Below, in pieces: positions 31,868 to 41,100 of a DNA stretch of 64,000 bases. The stretch lies in the NCBI GenBank assembly GCA_963763085.1, contig CAVXNB010000004.1:1054001-1118000 (forward strand). Direction: 5' to 3'. Below the pieces are notes generated by a model. That model ran no database searches. It was not told the DNA's origin and saw nothing but the letters and a program-made list of their open reading frames with translations. The stretch comes from CAVXNB01 sp963763085 (lineage in GTDB: Bacteria > Actinomycetota > Acidimicrobiia > Acidimicrobiales > Bog-793). The number at the start of each line of letters is the position of its first letter. Within the stretch, counting starts at the first letter, position 1. The position numbers and the translations under genes were made by a program.

Positions 31868-32353
31868 TCACAACAGGCGTTGCAGGATCGCGACGTCCAC
31901 CCATCGGCCGAACTTGCGGCCGATCTCCCGTTCGATGCCGACGAGGTCGAAGCCGCAAGCCTGGTGAAGCGCCACCGAGGCTTCCTGAGCGGCGCCGACG
32001 CGGGCGACGACCGAGTGGAAGCCGTGGGTCCGGGCCATGGCCACGGCCTCGCTGAGCAGTGCCCGCCCGACGCCCCTGCCACGACGCGGCCCTGCGACGT
32101 AGATCGAGTCCTCGACGGCGGTCGCGTAGCCGGGGCGCGGCCGGTATGGGGACAAGGAGGCGAAGCCGACCACCTCGCCGTCGTCGTCCGCGACGATCAC
32201 CGGATAGACGCCGGAATGGGCGACCATCCAGGTCGCCTGCTCCTCGACGGTGCGCGGCACGAGGTCGAGCGTCGCCGTCGAGCCGATCACCTCGAGGTTG
32301 TAGATCTGACGGATGACCTCGGCATCTGCCATCGAAGCCCGGCGGAGATCCAT
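31868..32353 (-). CDS. GNAT N-acetyltransferase, phosphinothricin acetyltransferase-like
   Basis: A 161-residue acetyltransferase. IYNLEVIGSTATLDLVPRTVEEQ near the N-terminus and GRGVGRALLSEAVAMAR, the acetyl-CoA pyrophosphate loop, match the PAT/MnaT branch, which acetylates L-amino-acid analogues such as phosphinothricin or methionine sulfone. HQACGF is the motif-B region. I chose the internal ATG at 32353 because the family N-terminus begins there; the frame stays open upstream without similarity. Confidence 0.75.
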   Translation of the reverse strand: MDLRRASMADAEVIRQIYNLEVIGSTATLDLVPRTVEEQATWMVAHSGVYPVIVADDDGEVVGFASLSPYRPRPGYATAVEDSIYVAGPRRGRGVGRALLSEAVAMARTHGFHSVVARVGAAQEASVALHQACGFDLVGIEREIGRKFGRWVDVAILQRLL

Positions 32354-32443
32354 CGGGACATGGTAATGACCGGCCTCGTCTTCTCCTCTGCCGGTCGCGG
32401 ATATGATCGATCGGCGCGGTTCGCCGGCCACCGTGGCCGGTCC

Positions 32444-32516
32444 GCCCCCTTAGCTCAGTCGGCAGAGCACAGCCATGGTAAGGCTGGTGTCGTCGGTTCG
32501 ATTCCGACAGGGGGCT
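32444..32516 (+). tRNA. tRNA-Thr (anticodon GGT)
   Basis: Acceptor GCCCCCT pairs with AGGGGGC. The D arm, the anticodon stem CAGCC/GGCTG with loop ATGGTAA (anticodon 32477-32479) and the T arm GTCGG-TTCGATT-CCGAC are all complete. 73 bases; CCA not encoded. TATGAT at 32402-32407 may be its -10 box. Confidence 0.96.
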
Positions 32517-32520
32517 CCGC

Positions 32521-32597
32521 GGCGGCGTAGCTCAGTTGGTAAGAGCACACGGCTCATAATCGTGGGGTCGCCGGTTCGAGTCCGGCCGCCGCTACCA
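32521..32597 (+). tRNA. tRNA-Met, elongator type (anticodon CAT)
   Basis: Acceptor GGCGGCG pairs with CGCCGCT (terminal G-U), anticodon CAT is at 32555-32557 in loop CTCATAA, and the T arm is GCCGG-TTCGAGT-CCGGC. The sequence pattern is that of elongator rather than initiator tRNA. Unlike its neighbours, it encodes CCA. It sits 4 bp after tRNA-Thr and 25 bp before rpmG. Confidence 0.95.
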
Positions 32598-32622
32598 GGA
32601 GTTGGAGCAGAGGAGCAAGAGC

Positions 32623-32787
32623 GTGGCAAAGAATGAGAAGCGAGTGAAGGTGACTCTCGCTTGTGAGGTCTGCAAGCGTCGTAACTACATCACGACCAAG
32701 AACAAGCAGAACGACCGCGAGCGGATCGAGCTGAAGAAGTTCTGCCGGTTCGACCGGGAGCACACCGTTCACAAGGAAACGCGCTGA
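32623..32787 (+). CDS. rpmG: 50S ribosomal protein L33
   Basis: A 54-residue large-subunit protein. CEVCKRRNYITTKNK and ELKKFC are typical of zinc-type L33, but the second pair reads CRFD, so only three of the four usual zinc cysteines are present. The GTG at 32623 follows an AGGAG site. The location after tRNA-Thr and tRNA-Met and upstream of secE is classical. Its TGA overlaps the presumed CTG start of the sigma factor. Confidence 0.93.
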   Translation: MAKNEKRVKVTLACEVCKRRNYITTKNKQNDRERIELKKFCRFDREHTVHKETR

Positions 32788-33461
32788 ACCGACAGCTCGA
32801 CGACCTCGCCGAGCTCGTCGAGTCGGCCCGCGACGGGGACCGCGCAGCCTTCGAGAGCCTGGTGCGCGCCACGTCCTCGGACTGCTATGCCCTGGCGCTG
32901 CGTCTCGTCGGCAACGAGGACGACGCCCGGGACGTGCTCCAGGAGACCTATCTGCGAGCGTTCCGCTCGCTGCGCAAGTTCCGTGGCGACGCGGCGTTCC
33001 AGACCTGGCTGCATCGCATCACCGTGAACTGCTCGGCGACGCTCGTCGCCAAACGCCGGCGGGCGGCGCACGTCGAGCTGAACAACGATCTCGAGGTTCT
33101 CGAGACGCGCTCGGAGCGTGATCCCGAGACGGCCGTGGGAACCGCGGACGACCGGGAGCGACTCGTCGCGGCCCTTGCAGGTCTTACGGACCAGCTGCGC
33201 ATGGTGGTCGTGCTCCGCGATGTGTACGACCTCCCGCACGAGGCGATCGCCCGCGAGCTCGGAATCAGCCAGACGGCGGCCAAGGTCCGACTCCACCGCG
33301 CTCGTCGACGTCTGCGTGAGCAGCTGTTCCCGCCAGCGGCCGCGGCCGTCGGCGCGGGCCGCCCGCGGCCCAGGCCGCGGCAGCGCTCGAGGCCCGTGCT
33401 GGGTCTTGCAGGGGCGGAGGTCCAGGTCGGGGAGCCGAACGATCGTGCCGCGGCGGTCTGA
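32784..33461 (+). CDS. ECF-type RNA polymerase sigma factor (start uncertain)
   Basis: Alternative sigma factor with region 2 (ALRLVGNEDDARDVLQETYLRAFRSLRKF, a continuous segment abbreviated by its ends ALRLVG and SLRKF; FQTWLHRITVN follows) and region 4 (DVYDLPHEAIARELGISQ, then VRLHRARRRLRE). Region 2 begins before the first GTG at 32862, so I extend to a CTG at 32784, which overlaps the rpmG stop as CTGA. No ATG, GTG or TTG lies in frame between them. The ~45-residue Arg/Pro-rich tail is unusual. The next gene looks like its anti-sigma factor. Confidence 0.82.
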   Translation: MNRQLDDLAELVESARDGDRAAFESLVRATSSDCYALALRLVGNEDDARDVLQETYLRAFRSLRKFRGDAAFQTWLHRITVNCSATLVAKRRRAAHVELNNDLEVLETRSERDPETAVGTADDRERLVAALAGLTDQLRMVVVLRDVYDLPHEAIARELGISQTAAKVRLHRARRRLREQLFPPAAAAVGAGRPRPRPRQRSRPVLGLAGAEVQVGEPNDRAAAV

Positions 33462-33876
33462 AGGGCGCACCCGGCCCTGGGCGCCGGGCCCCGAGCCCGT
33501 GGCAGGCAGCGTGTCCTGCGCCGAAGTCGCAGGCATGCTGCCCATGGTCCTCGACGGGTGGTCGGCGGCACCCGAGCAGGTCGTCGATCACGTGGGATCC
33601 TGCCTCCGCTGCCAGTCGGAGCTTGCCAAGTACCACAAGCTGCTGCGCCTCCTCAACCAGCTCCGAGCGCACCGGGTCGAGCCCCCGCCCGGCGTAGTGG
33701 CGGACGTGCTCGATGCGCTCGAGAAGGCGGCCCAGCGGCGGGTCATCCGCTCGGTGCTCACGGGCCGGCGCCTCGTGTACGCCGGGGCCCTGGCCGCCTC
33801 GGCCGGGGCGGTCGTCGCGGTCACCGTCGCACGGCGCGGCCGCCTGCGGAGGGTTCGGCCCGTGGTGCTATCGTGA
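33445..33876 (+). CDS. Putative zinc-finger anti-sigma factor
   Basis: A 143-residue protein whose CAEVAGMLPMVLDG and HVGSCLRC segments form the zinc-binding anti-sigma (HxxxCxxC) pattern. One membrane helix, LVYAGALAASAGAVVAVTVA, lies near the C-terminus with a short basic tail. It overlaps the sigma gene by 17 bp. The family holds an ECF sigma factor at the membrane until a signal releases it; the signal is unknown here. Confidence 0.75.
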   Translation: MPRRSEGRTRPWAPGPEPVAGSVSCAEVAGMLPMVLDGWSAAPEQVVDHVGSCLRCQSELAKYHKLLRLLNQLRAHRVEPPPGVVADVLDALEKAAQRRVIRSVLTGRRLVYAGALAASAGAVVAVTVARRGRLRRVRPVVLS

Positions 33877-33931
33877 TCCCGACCCGGGGCGGCCGGTGCT
33901 CAATCGGTGGGGGATCACGACCCCGGTCCGG

Positions 33932-34004
33932 AGGGCAGTAGCTCAATTGGTAGAGCACCGGTCTCCAAAACCGGCGGTTGGGGGTTCGAGTCCCTCCTGC
34001 CCTG
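33932..34004 (+). tRNA. tRNA-Trp (anticodon CCA)
   Basis: Acceptor AGGGCAG pairs with CTGCCCT, anticodon CCA is at 33965-33967 in loop CTCCAAA with stem CCGGT/ACCGG, and the T arm is GGGGG-TTCGAGT-CCCTC. 73 bases, no encoded CCA. Position directly before secE is common in bacteria. Confidence 0.96.
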
Positions 34005-34035
34005 CTCACCGCTCTTTCGAGCCGAGGATTGTTGC

Positions 34036-34359
34036 GTGAATCGACAGACCAAGCGTCTCCTGCAGCGACAGGGACAGATCGACGACGAGGGTACGCCGAC
34101 CGGAGGTGGCCGCCGGCCGCCCCCGACCAAGCGTCCCGCACCCGGGTCAGCCGGACCCGACCGGCCTGGTCGTCCGGAGCGCATGCTGGAGTTCCTGCGG
34201 GAGGTTCGCAACGAGCTCGCTAAGGTCGCGTGGCCGAACCGTCCCGAGGTTGTCAAGTACACCCTCGTGGTGTTCGTGACCCTTGTGTTCATGACCAGCC
34301 TTGTCTTCGGTCTCGACTATGGCTTCGCCAAGGGCGTGCTTTGGCTCTTCGGCTCATGA
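34036..34359 (+). CDS. secE: Preprotein translocase subunit SecE
   Basis: Single-span subunit of the SecYEG channel, 107 residues. A ~50-residue hydrophilic N-terminus rich in Pro/Arg precedes the conserved amphipathic helix FLREVRNELAKVAWPNRPEV and one membrane helix. The GTG at 34036 gives MNRQTKRLLQRQG; the frame is open further upstream through the tRNA gene, which rules out earlier starts. The stop overlaps the nusG ATG. Confidence 0.93.
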   Translation: MNRQTKRLLQRQGQIDDEGTPTGGGRRPPPTKRPAPGSAGPDRPGRPERMLEFLREVRNELAKVAWPNRPEVVKYTLVVFVTLVFMTSLVFGLDYGFAKGVLWLFGS

Positions 34360-35117
34360 GTGACGAAGACAACCCCGGAGACGACGACGTGACAGCATTG
34401 AACCCAGAAGAGCCCGAGGACCTGGCCGAAGATCAGGTTGAGGCCGACGCGCCCGCCGAAGCGGTGGTGGCGCACGAGGAGCCGAAGTCGGCCGGTTACG
34501 ACGCGCTCGAGTACGAGCTGCCGGGCCACGAGGACGACGAGGAGGTGGCTGAGCGCGAGCCCAGCCCGTTCGACCGGCCAGGGAGCTGGTACGTCGTGCA
34601 CACCTACGCCGGCTATGAGAACAAGGTGAAGTCGAACCTCGAGAGCCGGATCTCGTCGATGAACATGGAGGACCGGATCTTCGAGGTCGTGATCCCGATG
34701 GAGGAAGTCGCCGAGATCAAGGCCGGCAAGCGGGTCTTCGTGCAGCGCAAGGTGTTCCCCGGCTACCTGTTGTGCCGGTGCGACCTGGACGACGACTCCT
34801 GGTCGGTGATCCGTCAGACGCCTGGCGTCACCGGCTTCGTCGGGCCCGGCACCAAGCCGACACCGCTGCCGCGGGCCGAGGTCGAGGCAATCCTCCAGGT
34901 GCGCCCCGAGGGTCCGGAGGGGCAGAAGCGCCACTCGAAGCCACGCCTCGAGCACCAGGTCGGCGACACGGTCCGGGTCAAGGAGGGTCCGTTCGCGGAC
35001 TTCTCCGGCCAGATCGCGGAGATCAACGAGGACCAGCTGAAGCTGAAGGTGCTCGTGAACATCTTCGGCCGGGAGACCCCGGTCGAGCTCGAATTCAGCC
35101 AGGTCGCCAAGCTCTAA
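34356..35117 (+). CDS. nusG: Transcription termination/antitermination protein NusG
   Basis: A 253-residue NusG. WYVVHTYAGYENKVKSNLE opens the NGN domain, which binds RNA polymerase; FPGYLLCRCDLDD and TPGVTGFVG follow; the KOW domain is GDTVRVKEGPFADFSGQIAEI. The first ~75 residues are a strongly acidic extension (Asp/Glu-rich) absent from E. coli NusG, as in other actinobacteria. ATG overlaps the secE stop by 4 bp. Confidence 0.95.
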   Translation: MSDEDNPGDDDVTALNPEEPEDLAEDQVEADAPAEAVVAHEEPKSAGYDALEYELPGHEDDEEVAEREPSPFDRPGSWYVVHTYAGYENKVKSNLESRISSMNMEDRIFEVVIPMEEVAEIKAGKRVFVQRKVFPGYLLCRCDLDDDSWSVIRQTPGVTGFVGPGTKPTPLPRAEVEAILQVRPEGPEGQKRHSKPRLEHQVGDTVRVKEGPFADFSGQIAEINEDQLKLKVLVNIFGRETPVELEFSQVAKL

Positions 35118-35153
35118 GCGTCCGGCAGCCAACAAGAAAGAGGTATCCCGTCC

Positions 35154-35582
35154 ATGGCACGTCGCCGCGTCGCCGCCATCGTCAAGATCCAGCTGCCAGC
35201 GGGCGCTGCCACGCCCGCGCCGCCCGTCGGCACAGCTCTCGGGCCGCACGGGGTGCAGACGATGGAGTTCTGCAAGCAGTACAACGCCGCGACCGAGAGT
35301 CAGCGCGGGACGATCATCCCGGTCGAGATCACGATCTACGAGGACCGGTCGTTCACCTTCGTGCTGAAGACTCCACCGACGACCGTCCTCATCAGAGAAG
35401 CGGCGGGTGTCGAGAAGGGGAGCAACCTCGCCGGACGCGAATCGGCGGGATCGATCACCGACGATCAGGTCGCCGAGATAGCCAAGAAGAAGATGCCGGA
35501 CCTGAACGCCAACGACCTCGAAGCGGCCAAGCTGCAGGTGGCGGGCACGGCACGTTCGATGGGCATCAGCGTCAGCAAGTGA
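35154..35582 (+). CDS. rplK: 50S ribosomal protein L11
   Basis: A 142-residue stalk-base protein that binds the GTPase-associated region of 23S rRNA. IVKIQLPAGAATPAPPVGTALG and GTARSMGI are diagnostic. AGAGG lies about eight bases before the ATG. It contacts L10 and the elongation factors encoded further downstream. Confidence 0.97.
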   Translation: MARRRVAAIVKIQLPAGAATPAPPVGTALGPHGVQTMEFCKQYNAATESQRGTIIPVEITIYEDRSFTFVLKTPPTTVLIREAAGVEKGSNLAGRESAGSITDDQVAEIAKKKMPDLNANDLEAAKLQVAGTARSMGISVSK

Positions 35583-35628
35583 CGGCCGCTTCGGCGGGCC
35601 GAGCGCCGTTCCAGAGGGAGTCGTGCAG

Positions 35629-36351
35629 ATGACAAAGGGAAAGCGGTACATCGAAGCCCTCAAGGGCTACGACCGGGACCGTCTCTACACACCGATAGAA
35701 GCGGTGGAGCTGGTGAAGGGCCTCGCGAAGGCACGTTTTGATGAGACGGTCGAGCTGGCCGTGCGTCTCGGCGTCGACCCGCGGCGAGCTGACCAGATCG
35801 TCCGCGGCTCGATCTCGCTGCCGGCGGGCTCGGGGCGGACCGCACGCGTGGCCGTATTCGCCGCCGGCGAGCCGGCCGCTGAGGCCCGTGCAGCTGGTGC
35901 CGACTTCGTCGGGGCGGACGACCTGGTCGCGCGGATCGAGAAGGAGGGTTTCCTCGATTTCGACGTGGCCATCGCCACGCCGGACCTCATGGCTCAGGTC
36001 GGACGCCTGGGGCGCATCCTCGGCCCCCGCGGCCTCATGCCGAACCCGAAGACCGGGACCGTGACGACAGATGTCGCCAAGGCCGTCGCCGAATTCAAGG
36101 CGGGCCGCGTCGAGTACCGGACCGACCGGGTCGGCAACGTCCACGTCCCGATCGGGAAGGTCTCGTTCGAGCGCGCCGCCTTGCTCGACAACTACCGGGC
36201 CGTCCTCGACGAGCTGATCAGGGCCAAGCCGGCGGCAGCCAAGGGTCGCTACCTGCGGTCCTTGACCCTGAGCTCGACGATGGGACCGGGCGTGAAGATC
36301 GATCCGGCGAGAGCTCGAATCACCGACGAGGAGCTGGCTGCCTCTGCTTGA
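35629..36351 (+). CDS. rplA: 50S ribosomal protein L1
   Basis: A 240-residue L1-stalk protein. KGKRYIEALKGYDR, GTVTTDVAKAVAEFKAGRVEYR (abbreviated TVTTDV to VEYR) and LSSTMGPGVKIDP are family motifs; GPRGLMPNPKTGTV is the RNA-binding loop. ATG at 35629 is preferred over GTG at 35623 because GAGGGAG is spaced eight bases from it. In many bacteria L1 represses its own rplK-rplA mRNA. Confidence 0.96.
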   Translation: MTKGKRYIEALKGYDRDRLYTPIEAVELVKGLAKARFDETVELAVRLGVDPRRADQIVRGSISLPAGSGRTARVAVFAAGEPAAEARAAGADFVGADDLVARIEKEGFLDFDVAIATPDLMAQVGRLGRILGPRGLMPNPKTGTVTTDVAKAVAEFKAGRVEYRTDRVGNVHVPIGKVSFERAALLDNYRAVLDELIRAKPAAAKGRYLRSLTLSSTMGPGVKIDPARARITDEELAASA

Positions 36352-36617
36352 GCCGCTGGGCCAGCGCCTGTGCGAGCCGGGCTCGACCTCGTGCGAGGCG
36401 GCCGTCGCCTGCTGACGGGTCAGCACCCGGGTCCGCTACGCTTCGTAACCACAACTGAACCCATCGCCGTAGAACTCCGGTGCGCAGACCGCGCTGAAAG
36501 GGTTTCGACCCGCCCGACGAGGCGAAGTGCCAAGCGCTTCCCACGTCTCGCGCGTCGTCGTCCCTCCGGAGCCGTACCCCCGGGGGTCGCCCCGGGATCG
36601 TGACCAAAGGAGCGCTC

Positions 36618-37416
36618 GTGGCAGGTCCGAGACCTGAGAAGGTGGCCGTCGTAGAGGAGGTGCGCGAGCATCTCGACGACTCCGGCGCGGCCATCCTCAC
36701 CGAGTACCGCGGCCTCAAGGTCGGTGACCTGGCGGCGCTCCGGCGCCAGCTGCGCTCGGCCGGTGCCGACTACAAGATCTTCAAGAACACGCTGGTACGC
36801 CGGGCAACCGCTGACACCGACCGGGCCGTAATCGATTCCCTCCTCGTGGGTCCGACAGCGATCGTCTTCGTCCACGACGACATCGCATCGGTCGCGAAGG
36901 TGCTTCGTGAATTCGGCCGGGCGCATCCGCAGCTCGTCGTGAAGGGCGGACTGATCGGAAGTCAGCTCTTGGACGCCGGCGGAGCGAGCGCGCTCGCCGA
37001 CCTCCCGTCGCGTGAGGCCCAGCTGGCTCAGCTCGCCGGCGCGATCGCGGCTCCGATGCAGCAGTTCGCAGGACTGTTGCAGGCACTGCCTCGTAATCTC
37101 GCCTTTGGCCTCTCGGCACTGCTGAAGAAGCGGAGCGACGAGGAGGGGCCGCCTCCGGCGGCGGCCGAGGCCGAGCCGGAGCCGCGTGGCCGCCGAGGCC
37201 GAGCCGGAGCCGGAGCCGCCGAGCCGCCGAGCCGAGCCGGAGCCGCCGGCCGCCGAGGCCGAGCCGGAGCCAGAGCCGGCGGCGGCCGAGGCCGAGGCCG
37301 AGCCGGAGCCCGCCGCCGAGGCCGAGCCCGAGCCGGCGCCTGCAGAGCCGGAGCCGGAGGAGCCGCCCGCCGTCGAGGCGTCAGCGCCCACCGAGCCGGA
37401 GGGCGACGGGGCCTAG
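36618..37416 (+). CDS. rplJ: 50S ribosomal protein L10 with Pro/Glu-rich tail, one frame break
   Basis: Base of the L7/L12 stalk. GTG at 36618 follows AAAGGAG by five bases and gives MAGPRPEKVAVVEEV. LTEYRGLKVGDLAALRRQLR, NTLVRRA and FVHDDIASVAKVL are typical. Core L10 ends near residue 175; a Glu/Pro/Ala tail of about 90 residues follows, built from repeats like AEPEPEP. One +1 step near 37185 lies inside that repeat; repair gives 265 residues. Preceded by a 266-base leader where L10 autoregulation would normally act. Confidence 0.9.
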
Positions 37417-37487
37417 CCCGCCGGCCCAGCAGCCCGCCGGCTCACACGGATCGACAACCGACAACCATTCGTACAACAGGAGGAAAC

Positions 37488-37871
37488 ATGGCAACCAAGG
37501 AAGACATCCTCGAAGGCATAGCGAGCATGACCGTGCTCGAGTTGAGCGAGCTGCTCAAGGCGTTCGAGGAGAAGTTCGGCGTGACCGCGGCAGCCCCGGT
37601 GGCCGTGGCGGCCGTGGCCCAGGGCGGTGGCGGCGAGGCGGCGCCCGCCGAGGAGGAGCAGGACGAGTTCGACGTCGTGCTCATCGCTGCGGGCGAAAAG
37701 AAGATCCAGGTGATCAAAGAGGTGCGGTCACTCACGAGCCTCGGCCTGAAAGAGGCGAAGGACCTCGTGGACAGCGCGCCCAAGCCTGTGCTCGAGAAGG
37801 TCTCGAAGGAGGACGCCGAAAAGGCCAAGGCTCAGCTCGAGGAGGCTGGCGCTACCGTCGAGCTCAAGTAG
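37488..37871 (+). CDS. rplL: 50S ribosomal protein L7/L12
   Basis: A 127-residue stalk protein that recruits translational GTPases. The N-terminal dimerisation domain (LELSELLKAFEEKFGV), an Ala/Gly/Glu hinge, and the C-terminal domain (KKIQVIKEVRSLTSLGLKEAK) are all present. An AGGAGGAAAC ribosome-binding site is among the strongest in the window, consistent with the need for four to six copies per ribosome. Confidence 0.97.
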   Translation: MATKEDILEGIASMTVLELSELLKAFEEKFGVTAAAPVAVAAVAQGGGGEAAPAEEEQDEFDVVLIAAGEKKIQVIKEVRSLTSLGLKEAKDLVDSAPKPVLEKVSKEDAEKAKAQLEEAGATVELK

Positions 37872-37898
37872 CTGGCGCTCCTAGGCCGCAGGCCCCGG

Positions 37899-37925
37899 GG
37901 CCGACGCCGGTCGCCGGCGTCGGCC
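37899..37925 (+). terminator. Strong hairpin between rplL and rpoB (attenuator candidate)
   Basis: GGCCGACGCCGG (37899-37910) and CCGGCGTCGGCC (37914-37925) form a perfect 12-bp stem with a TCG loop. No T-run follows, so it may attenuate or process the transcript rather than terminate it fully. Partial termination between rplL and rpoB is common. Confidence 0.5.
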
Positions 37926-37964
37926 GCCTCGGCGGTCAGCCCCAGGCGATCGGGCGATACCCCC

Positions 37965-37994
37965 TTGACCTGCGGGCCCGGTTTCCCGTACCCT
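37965..37994 (+). promoter_or_regulatory. Candidate rpoBC promoter 1
   Basis: TTGACC (37965-37970) and TACCCT (37989-37994) are 18 bases apart, downstream of the rplL hairpin and about 170 bases before rpoB. Confidence 0.45.
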
Positions 37995-38020
37995 TCCGGA
38001 GGCGATTTTGAGCGCGCCGG

Positions 38021-38049
38021 TTGCTCGCGCCTTGACGCGCGTGTAAGAT
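38021..38049 (+). promoter_or_regulatory. Candidate rpoBC promoter 2
   Basis: TTGCTC (38021-38026) and TAAGAT (38044-38049) are 17 bases apart. The sequence TTGACGCGCG occurs just after this -35 (38032) and again at 38099, a direct repeat that may be regulatory. Confidence 0.45.
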
Positions 38050-38165
38050 AAACGGTTGCCGTGCCCTCCCGTCAAGTGACCGCTCCACTTCAAGTTCTTT
38101 GACGCGCGCCCACGCACCGCTTATCCACGTCTTTCGGTCCACCAGCACCCGCGAGGAGTAGACCC

Positions 38166-41100
38166 TTGCCCTTACGTTCCCGCACTCCGGAGCGTTTCTC
38201 GTTTGCAAATATTGACGAGGTTCTGCCCCTGCCCGACCTGATAGCTGTTCAACGCGATTCCTTCCAGTGGTTCCTCGACCGTGGGCTTGCCGAGACGTTC
38301 GGCGACATCAGCCCGATCGCGGACTTCACCGACCAGTTGAGCCTGAAGCTCGACTTCGACCCGACCGATCCGGATCTCCGGCCACCACCCAAGTTCTCGA
38401 TCGACGAGTGCAAGGCGAAGGACATCACCTACGCCGCCCCGATCTTCGTCCGGGCGTCGTTCATGAACCGCTCCACCGGTGAGATCAAGGAGCAGACGGT
38501 CTTCATGGGGGACTTCCCCATGATGACGGGCCGGGGCACCTTCATCATCAACGGGACCGAGCGGGTCGTCGTGAGCCAGCTCGTGCGCTCGCCCGGCGTG
38601 ATCTTCCAGCCGGGTCGTGACCAGAAGACGATCGTCACCGGCACGATCCACCCCTACCGCGGCGAGTGGATCGAGTTCGACGTCGAGGCGAAGCCGAACC
38701 GCGACGTGAGCGCCGGCGCCCGCGTCGCCCGCAAGCGCCGCCTGTCGCTGTTCGTTGTGCTGCGCGCCCTCGGTTACGAGGACGAGGCGTTCCTGAACCG
38801 CTTCGTCCGTCATTTCGATTTCCTCGAAGGCCAATGGGAGCGCGAGCGCGAGCTGATCCCGACGCGGGACGAGGCTCTGCTCGAGATCTACAAGCGCGCA
38901 CGTCCGGGCGAGCCGCTCTCGCTCGAGGCTGCCCGGGTCTACTTCGAGAATGCCTTCTTCAACCCGCGCCGCTACGACCTCACCCGCGTCGGGCGCTACA
39001 AGCTGAACCGGAAGCTCGGGCCGGAGATCGAGCGCATCTCCCAGCTGCTCGACATCCCGCTCGAGCGCCCGGACGAGCACTCAGGGGTACTGAGCCCGAG
39101 CGAGGTGCTCGCCGCTTCGACCTACATGCTGCATCTCGCCAACGGCGAGGCGGGCTACCGGCTCGACGACCAGGACCACTTCGCCAACCGCCGCATCCGT
39201 TCGGTCGGCGAGCTCATCCAGAACCAGGTCCGCATCGGCCTCTCGCGGATGGAGCGAGTCGTCCGCGAGCGCATGACGACCCAGGACGTCGAGGCGATCA
39301 CGCCCCAGACGTTGATCAACATCCGCCCGGTTGTCGCGGCGATCAAGGAATTCTTCGGCACCAGCCAGCTCTCGCAGTTCATGGACCAGCACAATCCCCT
39401 GTCGGGGCTGGCTCACAAGCGCCGCCTGTCTGCGCTCGGGCCTGGGGGCCTGTCGCGTGAGCGGGCCGGTTTCGAGGTCCGCGACGTCCACACCTCCCAC
39501 TACGGCCGGATGTGCCCGATCGAGACGCCGGAAGGGCCGAACATCGGCCTCATCGGTCACCTCGCCAGCTACGCGCGGGTGAACGACCACGGCTTCATCG
39601 AGACGCCCTACCGCAAGGTGGTCGACAGCACGGTGACCGACGAGATCGTCTACCTCGCCGCCGACGAGGAGGAGGAGTACGTCATCGCGCAGGCCTCCGC
39701 CGTGCTCGACTCGGCCGGCAAGTTCGTCGGCGACCGCGTCCTCGTTCGCCGCGGCCCGCAAGGCGCAGGCGTGCGGGTGGGCGCGACCTCCACCTCCTAC
39801 GGCACCACGAGCGAGGTCGACTACGTCCCCGCGGCCGAGGTCGGTCTGATGGACGTGTCGCCGAAGCAGATCCTCTCGGTCTCGACGGCCCTCATCCCGT
39901 TCGTCGAGCACGACGACGCCAACCGGGCCCTCATGGGCGCCAACATGCAGAAGCAGGCCGTCCCGCTGCTCGTGCCCGAGGCGCCGTACATCGGGACCGG
40001 CATCGAGGCCCGCGCCGCCCGCGACGCCGGCGAAGTCGTGCTGGCGGAGGGCACGGGCAAGGTCGTGCGAGGTGGCGGGCGACTACATCACCGTCGAGTA
40101 CAAGGCAGGCGAGAAGGACCGGGCCCGCCAGGAGCTCGGCCGGAAGATCTACCCGGTCGCGAAGTTCCGGCGTTCCAACCAGAACACGTGCGTGAACCAG
40201 AAGCCGGTGGTGTCCGAGGGCCAGGACGTCCGACTCGACGACGTGCTGGCCGACGGCCCGTCGACCCACAACGGTGAGCTCGCCCTCGGCAAGAACCTCC
40301 TCGTGGCCTTCATGCCATGGGAGGGCTACAACTACGAGGACGCCATCATCCTGTCCGAGCGGCTCGTCCGCGACGACGTCCTCACGTCGATCCACATCGA
40401 GGAGCACGAGGTCGACGCCCGCGACACCAAGCTCGGTGCGGAGGAGATCACCCGGGACATCCCGAACCTGTCCGACGACATCCTCGCCGACCTCGACGAG
40501 CGCGGCATCATCCGCATCGGGGCCGAGGTCGGACGCGGGCGACATCCTGGTCGGCAAGGTCACTCCGAAGGGAGAGACCGAGCTCACCCCGGAGGAGCGG
40601 CTGCTGCGGGCGATCTTCGGAGAGAAGGCTCGCGACGTGCGGGACACGAGCCTCAAGGTCCCCCACGGAGAGTCCGGCAAGGTCATCGACGTGCGGGTGT
40701 TCTCGCGCGACGACACCCACGAGCTGCCTCCGGGCGTGAACCAGCTCGTCCGGGTCTACGTGGCCCAGAAGCGCAAGATCTCCGAGGGCGACAAGCTCGC
40801 CGGCCGCCACGGCAACAAGGGCGTCATCTCGAAGATCCTGCCCATCGCGGACATGCCCCACCTTGCGGACGGCACGCCCGTCGACATCATCTTGAACCCG
40901 CTCGGTGTCCCGAGCCGGATGAACGTCGGCCAGGTCCTCGAGGCCCACCTCGGCTACGCGGCGCGGTGGGGTTGGCAGGGCGCTGACAAGAACGTGCTCG
41001 CCGACCACGTCGTGCGCGGCACCGAGACCAAGACGCGGCCGAGCACCGACCCGGCAATCTGGGTGTCGACGCCCGTGTTCGACGGTGCCCACTGGGACGA

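Noticed and set aside
36352..36617. Specific L10-binding leader structure upstream of rplJ
   Set aside because: The region is in the right place and contains a CCCCCGGGGG palindrome, but I could not identify a kink-turn by eye, so I report no RNA feature.
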